This document shows, in pieces, positions 37,017 to 47,600 of a stretch of DNA of 64,000 nucleotides. The stretch is from Chenopodium formosanum. Taxonomy: Eukaryota; Streptophyta; Magnoliopsida; Caryophyllales; Amaranthaceae. Both the position numbers and the translations under genes were made by a program. The notes beneath the pieces are model-generated. The model was not told where the DNA came from and did not search any database. It was given only the letters and a program-made list of their open reading frames with translations. The number at the start of each line of letters is the position of its first letter. Position 1 is the first letter of the stretch. The stretch covers positions 45,217,001 to 45,281,000 of the forward strand of contig CM044857.1 of assembly GCA_024500155.1 (NCBI GenBank), read 5' to 3'.

Positions 37017-37201
37017 TTTTTTTAGAAAATAACACCACCAAAATACACAAATTTTGATTATAACACCACAAAAACAAAAACTTTTATTATAACACCACAA
37101 AAATACTCACAACTTTGATTTCACCACTACTTAACGGATTTTTGGATGAAATCTGTTAGTGGGACCCACCACGTACACGTGTCAATAATCTATTGGTTTT
37201 A

Positions 37202-37240
<39 letters not shown>

Positions 37241-38010
37241 CTAGCCTAGCCTAACCACCACCACCGGCGATCCTGACATCCACTGCCAGTGACCCTAATC
37301 CCCATCCCATCCCCACCACCGGAATCTCCAGCACCCGATCACGAGTCGTCCCTGAAACACACCAGCCCCAACCACCAACGCAAAACTGGCGTTAAAACCC
37401 ATCAAAGCCGAAAAACAACGATTGAAAACCCATGAAATCGACCATGGAAATCGACGAAGGGAACCCTTCACCCTATAACGGTCGAGATCGACCATGGAAA
37501 CCCCGAAGGGTCTATTTCCATGGCTGATTTGGCCGTTTCAAGGGTGGAGGAAAGGAAGGTTTTCGAGGTGGTTAGCGCTAGGTCGGCCTTTGCAGTGGTT
37601 TTGCAGTGGTTTGAAGGGCTTAGGGCGGTTTTCGGGGAGGGGGAAGGGGTAAGCGGTGGAGTAGGCGGTTATAGGGGTGGTAGTTTGGCTGGTTCGCCGG
37701 TTTTTGTAGGGGTAGGAAGTTCCGGCAGCTGGGCAGGTGGTGCCGGTGGCGGGGCTGGCTGGGTTGCAGTTAGGGGTTAGTTTTTTTTTTAACTTTTTCC
37801 TTTTTTTTTAATTAATTTAATCATTTAAACCAATAAACACTTGACACGTGTCTTCTAAGGGCCCCACTAACGGATTTCATCCAAAAATCCGTTAAGTGGT
37901 GGTGAAATCAAATTTGTGAGTTTTTTTGTAGTGTTATAATAGAAGTTTTTGTTTTTATGGTGTTATAATCAAAATTTATGTTTTTTTGTGGTGTTATTTT
38001 CTAAAAAAAC
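37017..38010. mobile_element. MULE-like element with captured GC-rich interior
   Basis: Inverted arms of about 170 bp (37017-37190 and 37840-38010) share AGAAAATAACACCAC and GTTAGTGGGACCC. The interior (37240-37780) is GC-rich and contains an 86-residue Gly-rich frame with no recognised domain. A clear 9-bp TSD was not found because both edges are T/A runs. Confidence 0.6.
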
Positions 38011-39932
38011 CTATAATAAATTACGAAAAATAAAGCTAAAATAAATCGTTAAAATATGTTCATTTTTATGTATTAAATGTTCATTTTTAGTCTACTAAAT
38101 GTTCATTTTTATTCTACTAAATGTTCATTTTGTACAAACTTGTTCAATTTTAAAGTACTCCGTGTTCATTTTTTTTACAGAAATTATACACAAGTTCAAT
38201 TGTAATTATTTTAGCTCTAAAAATTTGAATATCCACTATATCTCTAATCTTGATTCATCATAGAGACAATAATTATTGATCAATAACATGATAGATTTTT
38301 AATCACAATTGCAAAATTGATCGAAATCAACAATTTTGTAACATTCACATGCATTTTCATAAACACACAAAAAAAAATTAAATTAAATCACCTCAAGATT
38401 CATAATCGCGACGAAGATGATAACGATGGATAATGCTTCAGTGGCGACGAATTGGAGAATATCCGAAGTAGGACAAAGAAGTTTAAAGATGAAGGAAAGT
38501 AATAAAGTAAACTTTAAAGAAAAGGGAAAAAAGAGGAGAGAGAAATATTGAATTGAGAATAAACCAGAAGAGAGAGGAAATTAATAGAGCTAAGAAAGAA
38601 GAAGAGAGATAGAGTTAAAATATAAGGAAGAGAAAAATACGTATGTTCATTTTTTATGTACTATATATTCATATTTAAACCTGTCGCAGCTAGCTTAGCT
38701 ACACTAGTGTGTAGCTAAGAATATTCCAGGACCTCTCACCCGATCGGGAATTGTGTCGCCCGATCGGGCCTGCTTCCTTCACGCCAGCAGATTTCGGGCC
38801 TTTTCCACTTGAGCCACCTATGGTTTAACCTTTGTTGTCTTATGATTTGTGATCTCATCATTACTTGGTCCGTAATAATAGCTTGTAAAACTTGGACTTC
38901 TTCACCAATCGAGCCCTTAATCACCAAACCAAATTCTTTTGACTAGATCTTAGGTTATAAAAATACATTCATAAAATACGATCAAACTCCAATATATTTG
39001 TAGTGGCTCAATAAGCTCGGGAATCATCATAATTCTACAAATTCCTACAAAATAATACCAATTCTACAAAAAACACTAGAAAACGTATATTAGTAATAAA
39101 AATAGCTCCGTAGAGCTCAAATAAGCACAAATATGACCGTGGGACGGGGAATAAAAATATATATAAAATAGACTCATCAAACACGCACCAACAAAACCCA
39201 CCTGAAATGTCCCTGCAAAACCCATCTGAAACAACCTAGAAAACCACTCATTTTCTGGGTTTAAAAACCCTAAACGGGTTTTTCTTTCGGGCTGTTTCAA
39301 TTCAGGTGGGTTTAAGGGTTTCGGGATGAGGCGAAAAGGGGAGGGTGGTTGTTTCAGGGGGAGACAGGAGGTCGGCGAACAGAGGATGGGGTTGTTTTTG
39401 GCGAAAGGTGGTGGTATTGGAGGGCAGCTGTGTGGCAGTGTGCGGTGGTTTAGCGGCTGAGATCGGAGGAGGGAAAAGGAGGAGGTGGGCTTGCTTGCGC
39501 CGGGGGAATTTTTGGGCACCGGCAGCCGGGACGAGGAGGGGGAAGGGTGGCTGACGGGGATGGGGGAACGGTGGCAGTGGCAGTGGCTGGTTGGTTTTTT
39601 TATTTTTATTTTTAAAAGTTTTTTTTTAAAAATAAATTAAATTAGTAAATAATAATGGGCCCCACTAGCGGAAAACTTAACGGAACATGGATGGAGGTAC
39701 CAAAACCTATATTTTTTACATTTGATGGGTACCAAAATAAAAAAAATAAAATAAAATAAAAAGCTTTAAACAGGTGCGAAAGTTAAATTAGGGTCATTTT
39801 CGAGGTACCAAAATTAAAAATATTCTTTATGAAACTGAGGTAGTATTTAAAACGGACAACATACGTGCCCGTTTATTTTTTTTTATTTTTTTTTTGTAGC
39901 GGCTACTATCCTACCGGTACAAGTAATACTTT

Positions 39933-40200
39933 GGGCCTGTTCACTTCAGCTTAATTTCAGTTCATTTCAGTTCAATTCAGTTCAGTTCAGTTCAGTTCAA
40001 CTCAGCTCCTATCATTTCAGTTCAGCTCCAACCAGTTCAGTTCAGTTCATTTCAGCTCAGCTCCAGTCAGTTCAGTTCAGTTTAGCTCCTAATTTCCTTA
40101 TCTAAAAAAAAATTTCATTTCAACTCTATTAAGTTCAGTTTAGTTCAGTTCCAATCAGTTCAGTTCAGTTCAACTCAGTTCAGTAAATGTGAACAAGTCC
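39933..40200. mobile_element. TTCAG-rich Tourist-like MITE, copy 3
   Basis: Starts GGGCCTGTTCACTTCAG and ends GTGAACAAGTCC, with TTT (possibly TTTG) flanks at 39930-39932 and 40201-40203. It lies just outside the right TSD of the large MULE nest. Confidence 0.65.
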
Positions 40201-40203
40201 TTT

Positions 40204-40768
40204 GTCTACGCAATTTACTTTTTTTATTTTTATTTTTTTTTTTTTTTGAAATGGACACTAATTTTGCCCGTTTTAAATGTTGTTATTGTAACATTTATCA
40301 ATATGCCCGTTACAAATAGTTCGTTACAATTGAGCTTTTTTTCCACTAGTTTTACTTATGTAATTAAACAAAAAGAGATTAGAAAGTAGGAAACCTTGGA
40401 CGGTTGGAGCTGATTTGCCGAGGAGGTGGAAGACCTTTCGAGTCGAGACTGGAGAAGGAAGGTGAAGTAGTGGGCCTATTTTCTGGTTTGAAAACCTTAT
40501 GAACGACGGAGTACAAGTAATTTCGACATTTTTAAAAGATAAGTAGAAGGACCTTGACCATACCTCAACTCTCATGGTTTTTCTGATCCTATATTTATGG
40601 GTCAAATACTTTGAGAGTAAGGGGGGAAAGGTAAGGTATCCCGACCCTTAAAGTGTCTTTATTGGAGATTGAACCCCCAACCTCAAGGGGAAAAGTACAA
40701 TCCTTACCATTAAACCAAACTTAGCTTGATAAGTATTTGACAATATAGAAAAAACACATATCAATGTT
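40204..40768. other. Spacer with CACTA-like subterminal remnant
   Basis: About 40255-40350 has CCCGTTACAAATAG-type units ending TTTTTTTCCACTAG, like a decayed CACTA end. The remaining sequence shows no gene. Confidence 0.35.
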
Positions 40769-41743
40769 TGTTAAAGATTGGGGAAAATAGTTCTCTGTAT
40801 TTTTCCATTGTATTTTCCCATTCTTAATATTCGGCCACATTACAATATATATAGACAATATGAATATCTAACCCTAATATTCCTTCTTAACTTCTTATAA
40901 TATATCATATATATCTTTTCACAATAATATCTCATATATATGATATTATTATCATAATATCGTATCACAATATACATTCCTATCTCAATACCCTCCCTCA
41001 AGTCGGAGGTGTAGGTCTCAAACGTCTGACTTGGACAATAAAATAAAATCTGCATCATGTCACCATCAAGTGGCAATATGTAATCATCAAACGATCCGGC
41101 GAAAATAACAAAAATAATCCCCTTGAACTTGATTAGCATGCCACGTTATTCCTCTTCATTAAAATCATCCATTTCTCCACGATATTAGAAAAATAAAAAA
41201 TTAATGTGAACTCTCACAATAATTCTCATAATGTCATACACAAAAGTTGTGAACTCTCATGCACAAATCTCACACAAGTCAATTAACTCACGTTTTTTTT
41301 TTTAAAAAAAATATTAGTATTGTGAACTATCACAATAACTTTGTATTGGACGCAAGTAATAAATAATGCGTGCAATTGATCACTCCTCTTACACAAATTC
41401 TCGTGTTTAAGATATTTTCTCCCTTGATGAGAACGTCATTCTTTTCGAAGTCATCAATCAATACAACGAGAACGTCTTTCTTTTCGAACCCATCATATTT
41501 TTCTCCTCCTTCCACACGAACTTTCGTGTTTTTCATCCTCTCCTAGATCTCCCTAGGCTCTGATACCATGTTAAAGATTGGGGAAAATAGTTCTCTGTAT
41601 TTTTCCCATTCATAATATTCGGTCACATTACAATATATATAGATAATATGAATATCTAATCCTAATATTCCTTATTATCATAACTTCCTATAATATATCA
41701 TATATATCTTTTCACAATAATATCTCATATGATATTATTATCA
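40769..41743 (-). mobile_element. TRIM-like non-autonomous LTR retrotransposon
   Basis: Direct repeats at 40769-40954 and 41569-41743 are the LTRs (TG...CA on the minus strand), flanked by ATGTT at 40764-40768 and 41744-41748. Directly after the 5' LTR on the minus strand is TGGTATCAGAGCC (41568-41556), the primer-binding site for initiator-Met tRNA. A GAGGGAGGG polypurine tract lies at about 40990-41000, some 36 bases before the 3' LTR repeat. The interior is only about 610 bp and has a 68-residue frame but no gag or pol. Confidence 0.85.
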
Positions 41744-42204
41744 ATGTTACATGGTTGGCTAAAAGGCGGACCTCAAAACTCTTTAGGCCCTAAAAAATTG
41801 TAAGGAAAATTACCCCCTTAGCTAATTCCCTATGTTTTTTGTAAAAAATAAAATTTAAGAGTTCTATTTTAATCGGACACCAACAAACAATATATCAATT
41901 TATCACTTTGATTAAAACCATTTTACTTAGCAATAAGTATACTTATTGAATTTGATATTTGGAAACTACTCCCTTTATTCCTAAATAATTGACATGCTTT
42001 ACCTTTTTTTTTTTTTCACTATTCACATGCTACTTTTTACCATCATTTTTTTTTAGTTTCTTAAAAAAAACAAAATTTATCATGAAATATATTCTTAAAT
42101 AGGTACTTTTATACAGTTTCATAATACAATACAACCTTTTAATTACTTACTTTATTTAAGGTCGAATTAATACATTGACATGTAAGTCAAGTTTGATTGT
42201 TTCA
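41744..42204. other. AT-rich spacer
   Basis: No gene or delimited element seen. Confidence 0.4.
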
Positions 42205-42213
42205 ATTATTTAA

Positions 42214-43820
42214 GGAAAATTATCAATGGTACACCCAAGGTTCAAACATTTATCAATGGTACACCTACTTAACTATTGATTATCAGCGGTACACCCAAGG
42301 TTTCACACACTCATCAACGATAATTACTCCGTTAAACAAACGTTAATCCTAGTTTCTTTTTGGCTTTTTTCGATTTTTTAACTTAAAAAACTCCTTTCTT
42401 TTTTTCCCTCTTTACTTTCCCTCTTTTATTTAAACTAACCCACCCACCAACTTTAAATTTGCTTTTTGGCAATGAAAGAAGTTGTTGCTAAATATATCTT
42501 TGGCAACAAGTTTGCATTTTTTGCAACGACTTCCACTTGTTATCCATGACGCCGTTACCAAAGGTATTTGCAATGACTTACTTTTGTTGCCAAAAATAAA
42601 TCTTTCGCTACAATATTTCTATTGCTAAAATGTAGTTGTTGCCAAATTTCAATATTACCTGATATATGATTAGAAGTTTTTCGCAACAATAATAGTTGTT
42701 AAAAAATTTTACTTTAACAACAACAAATTTTGTTGCTGAAACTTTTTTTGTTCTATACTGAGAAGTTTTCTGCAACAATAGTAGTTGCTGTTAAAAACAT
42801 TTTTACTTTAGCAATAACAAATTTTGTTGCTGAAAAGAGAATTAAATTATCTTGTGATTCATAAATGTAAATTATACTCCATTTATATTCAAATTATACC
42901 ATCTTATAACAATATAAAGTCCGGGCGTTGCCCGGGGTTACTACTTTTATAATTGTTCAACTGTTAATTTTTAAGAGCACCTAATAGTTTGTATGTAGTA
43001 TGCGTCTTCAATACTTTATTGTATAATATTATTTATTGTGCAAGGTTAAAATATAATTGGCAATTAGTTTAGATGGTTAAACAATAACCTTTCTTCTAAG
43101 AGGTCAAGTGTTCAAACCTTTTCATCCATATATTTTTTCAATATAATTGAGACAACATGGACTATTGTTGATTGTGTGGATGACGTGGCATATTGAGGTG
43201 CTGAGTGGATGACGTGGCATTATAAAAAGTTGAGTAAGCGACGTGGCAAAATGAGGGGGCCTACGTGGCGTATAAACGTTTTTAGGAACGTCTTTTAATA
43301 TATTAGTATAGATTAAGAAATAATGGATATATTTCCAACAATAGATGGCATTAGGAAGTGAAACTCATTCATAGATTATTAAAATTTACATTATACATTA
43401 TTGTCCAATAAAAAATTTGCTAGAAGTTTATAGGTAATTTTGACAACACAAAAGAAAAATAAGAGATACATTCATTTACTAGAAAAATTTACATTTTCTA
43501 TCTTTAAAATGATCTCTTTGTGCGTCACTTCGTCATTCTTGATTTTCATTACGATCCTCGAATGCCCCCCTATACCAACACATACAAAATAAAGGAGGGA
43601 AAGTAAAGAGGGAAAAAAAAGGAAGGGGTTTTTAAGTTAAAAAAATCGAAAAAAGTCAAAACAAACAAGAATTAACGTTTGTTTAACGGAGTAGTTACTG
43701 TAGATGAGTGTGTGAAACCTTGAGTGTACCGCTGATAATCAATAATTTAGTAGGTGTACTATTGATAAACGCTCAAACCTTGGATGTACCATACCTTGGG
43801 TGTACCATTAATAATTTCTC
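42214..43820. mobile_element. MULE-like element with long TIRs (TSD ATTATTTAA)
   Basis: Perfect 9-bp repeats ATTATTTAA at 42205-42213 and 43821-43829. The TIRs are about 230 bp, beginning GGAAAATTATCAATGG / GAGAAATTATTAATGG and including GGTACACCCAAGG and GTTAAACAAACGTTAA. The interior contains GTTGC/GCAAC-rich sequence (42470-42840) and a Helitron. No transposase. Confidence 0.88.
42914..43312 (-). mobile_element. Small non-autonomous Helitron nested in the MULE
   Basis: On the minus strand the 5' end is TCTATACTAATATATTAAAA, a classic plant Helitron start, preceded by A. Near the 3' end is the hairpin CCGGGCAACGCCCGG (42921-42935). The expected CTRR terminus is not clear, so the left edge is approximate. 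GCCACGTCATCCAC repeats lie near the 5' end. Confidence 0.65.
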
Positions 43821-43829
43821 ATTATTTAA

Positions 43830-44281
43830 AGTAGAAGGGAATATATTATGAGACTATCAAAAGTGAATTAGATAAATACTTCAAAATGTCAAAATAAAAT
43901 TAGAGAGATCAAAGTATCAACGGTGGATGATTATAAAGTCTGTAAAAGATTATCATGATGGATCATTAAGGCACATTTATGAAGATCACATTAGCAATGA
44001 ACTATGGCAAAAGCTTTTAACTATTGAACAATTATTATTTTTATATAGTTATGGAAAACCTCTTATTTTATTTGACGTATAAATAAAGAAAAGAAAAAAA
44101 AAAAACCTCTTGGTTAAGAGTTTTAATGCGTATTTACTATTTAGTTGAAGGTAAAAACATTGGTAAACTATGGAAGAGAATCCTTTGATCTATACACTTT
44201 TTGTTTAAAGTATTCTTCTCAAACATGAAATGCATTAACATGCTTATGTAAAAGTGTAAAACATGCTAGTACAACTTAAGA

Positions 44282-44320
<39 letters not shown>

Positions 44321-44676
44321 TACTAAGATTTAGCATAGGATTAGAGAGAAACTAAAAATATGATGTATCAAAGATGGGATAACAAAACAAAAAAAAAATA
44401 AAAAATAAAAAAATGAAGAGAAGACAAAGCTGCTCAATAAGCAAAAATTGAACTGAAGTAATATTTTTTGTTATTTGTCTAGTTGAGAGATATGTACAAT
44501 CACCTATCTGCAAAAAAAAAAAAAAAAAAAAAAAAAACTATCCAACCAAGAATCTGTGTTACGTACTTATTCTGTAAAAAAACACAGTCCACCTTGTATT
44601 TCTAATCTTCCTTTCCAGCGTGTCTGTTCTCTGTTGTAGACAAGAAGGTGCATGAAACCTGATTCATCTAGTTAAA
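43830..44676. other. Spacer with long A tracts; AAR2 3' UTR on the right
   Basis: A runs lie at 44285-44318 and 44513-44536. The last roughly 150 bases are likely AAR2 3' UTR. Confidence 0.45.
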
Positions 44677-47600
44677 TTAATCCAGCATCTCAACCACTGG
44701 AGCATACTGCAAAAGTAAATTCAGATAAGTGAAGAGAACGAAAAATATACAATTTTATAGAACCGGATTATGCTATACAGGTCAGAAATCATACTGACCT
44801 CGTCATCATCTTCAAAATATAATCCGTCCACAGCACTTTTCTGCTGGAATTTCCAACCCAGTGTGTTCTCGAGCAATTCTCTTAGTTTTCTGGTCTATTG
44901 AGGTCATCCAGAGAAAAAGTAGAGGTTTTCATCAATTATATTGATCAGTGTAAATGCATAAACTGGATATGGGAACGGGGAAGCATGAACACAGCAGACC
45001 TCATTCTTAGGTTTCAAAATGCATAATGCATGAGTATATTTTTCAATTGTTCCACATACTAGACAACGTACGTCTATTAAGGAAATTTCATATTGTTAGA
45101 ACATTATGTACATAATTCCAATAGTGCAACAGAACCATAACGTTCTCCAATCCAGTCCCCCTCGCCCAGTACCTCCCCTACTCACACCCACTAAACCACA
45201 CACAGACCCAAGGCCTCGTATGTACTCTTTCACTTCCATAGTTCCATGCAGATATAATGAGGATGGATTACAAAAAAGAAGTAAATGAAAGACATAGTTA
45301 TTCCATTATTTCCATTGTCACGTAAGAGCTAAAAAAGCATTGCAGAAACACTGTCAATATAGAACTCACCCATGTTAAAAGATCGCCATCAACAACTGAG
45401 GCCTCATCAACCAGCAAAAAAAATTCCTGCACATATCAGCATAGAAAAATGACTAGATTCAATACCAGATGACCAATTAAATTTCAGCTGAACTTTATTA
45501 ATCTGTCACTAAGTATGATCCTATGAAGCAATTCTGCTTCACAATTCTATTTCTTCAGGGTAAGGGTTTGAGGAGGTTAGAAATACTTTATATTGAACGA
45601 ATGAATTATTTCCTAATTGCTGCAATCTACTTTCACAACCAAAGGGCAAGGTCAACAGAGAGACAGGACAGATTGTAGGCTACTAGATAAACTATGACAT
45701 ACTAAGAGCCCTCAGCTTTTCAAACAAAAAAAAAAAAAAAGATATTATGGAGATGCACTGTCAGGCTTGCAAGGGACATTCATTTGGTGCAGGAATATAA
45801 ATAAAACAAATATTGCTGGAGGAAAAAATATTTCATCTCAATAACTCCAGGACACAACCCTCATAAGCAAGAAGTCAGTGTTCTTCAGCAGAGTCAATCT
45901 CTATAATCTATGTAAATACATGAATATATATTTGATGAAATAATTACCTTGGAAAGGTGATGCAGAAAACTATCAGAAGTAAACCATGAATCGTCAAGCA
46001 ATAATGACGATTCCTTCTCTATTGTGCTATTATTTGCATGACCCCTTTGAAATCCATATTTTAGTTGATAATATACACACTTGATGAACTGCAAGAAGTG
46101 TCCTGAACATTAGGAAGGAAAGAAACAGAGAAAAGTAGTGCACCATGTCCTGTCATCCTCTAAGTAGCAGTCTACCAAAAGCACATCAATCCAACTAGCC
46201 ATTTATCTCCAAAAGGACAATGGCTATTGAAAAATTTAAGTGATATATGGGTAGTTTTATAAACAATTAGGTAGTAGATTTTACCTTTATGAAAAGCTGG
46301 CTCCTAGTATGAAATGGCTGCAAGAAGAAAAAACAAAATTGATAAATTTCGCTTTCAAGAACAGAACTTCATTACAAGCACACTTCGTATGCTCCAGAAT
46401 GAAACCATAGAAATTCACATGACCCACACCCACCAGACGTTGTGCTTAGGGGGGTTGGAGCTTATTAGAAATGAGACCTAACCTCGCATTTGTCAGAAAT
46501 CTCATATTGACAACTAAAGTTCCAGCCTTTAAATGACATTATTATAAATCTTACAATATCAAAATACTAGGCTCTTGAAGAGCATCCATGATTTAGTTTG
46601 GAGGTATTCAAATATATCAAGGTAAGATGAAAATACTTTACTTGACCCTTGACCCTGCCAATTAAAAGATGAGCCCAGCTACTCTAAAAGGGCCCTATAG
46701 TTCTGCTTCCAACTTCCAAGTATGATGAATTGGATCTTCTTTTGTCCACCGCCCTTTCTTCAGTACCTAACTTCGTTTATTGATTTTTGGCATTTTTCAA
46801 TCCAAATTCAAGACCTCTAGTAACATACAGCAACCAACCATCGACTCTTGCTTAACATCTCAGTCTTATGATGAGGGTAACTTTCCAGCTCAAATACTAG
46901 AGTGAATCAAATGACTAAGATTTTCCTCTCCTTGTACTATGAAACAGCAAGCAACCAACATATTCCCCATCAATGGTTAAACAAGGACAAGAGCACTTAT
47001 ATATGAACCTTGTGAAATCATCGAGGTAATGCTATGAGGAATGATTGTTACAAAGCTTCCCAAATCCAAAAAATACTCACAGGTAATGCACAAGGTACAA
47101 GTGTACAACTGCTTAAAACCCACAACTAACGTGAGGACCCAAAAACTGAAGGAGAGTATTTGCAAACTGCAATATGATTTAGATACTTATGGACGTCTGA
47201 TAAGGAAATCCTAAAATGTAAAGCAGTGAGAATTGTGAGGGAGAACACTTACAGCTTGGGTACATCCAAACAGAAGACTGACCAAAGATTTCCACTGTAA
47301 AAATCCATCGAGTGATTGCCCCATCTGTGGAAGATCCAATTGTCATTAAGGCACTAGACAGAAAGACATTAAAAGCAACTTGACATGTTCATTTGATGAA
47401 CTGTAATAGTTTATGTCATACCAGAAACGCAATTAATGCAAATTGCAGCTCACCAAGAAGTCTGTCTTCATCACCCTCAAACTCTTGCATAAGAATGCTT
47501 TCCAGAATATAAGTCTGAATATCACTGACAGAAGTGTTAAAAAATGGGAATTAAAATTTATGGCAAAAGTATAAGCATCTCTCTAAAAACTACCTTGTCT

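Larger units (their letters stand above)
33274..38720. mobile_element. Large foldback element with GAACAT/ATGTTC arms and TIRs
   Basis: Outer inverted ends pair well: TTGGCTACATACTAATGTAG on the left and the complement of TTAGCTACACACTAGTGTAG on the right, each followed by an AGCTGC-rich stretch. Inside, the left arm repeats AAAATGAACATTTAGT (33385-33670, 34650-34790) and the right arm repeats its complement (38050-38190, 38640-38670). It interrupts the solo LTR and in turn hosts three other elements. A TSD was not resolved. Confidence 0.6.
32324..39179 (-). mobile_element. Solo LTR, family A, interrupted (TSD AACAC)
   Basis: Minus-strand copy of the LTR at 19332-20771; parts at 38720-39179 and 32324-33270 align to it in order. 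It is flanked by AACAC at 32319-32323 and 39180-39184 and is inserted in the MULE-like element. It is itself split by the foldback element at about 33274-38720. It carries CCCGATCGGG palindromes at 38738-38770. Confidence 0.85.
31892..39825. mobile_element. Pack-MULE-like element split by nested insertions (TSD TTTATGAAA)
   Basis: Perfect 9-bp repeats TTTATGAAA lie at 31883-31891 and 39826-39834. Inside them, inverted arms of about 150-170 bp (31892-32045 and 39657-39825) share AATTTTGGTACC, TTTGATGGGTACCA and GTTAGTGGGACC-type motifs. Subtracting the solo LTR it contains leaves about 1.07 kb, with a GC-rich coding-like interior (32046-32318 and 39185-39656). No transposase is present. Confidence 0.88.

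Noticed and set aside
37520..37780. 86-residue Gly-rich frame
   Set aside because: Compositional, inside a MULE-like element; possibly captured exon but no family recognised, so not called a gene.
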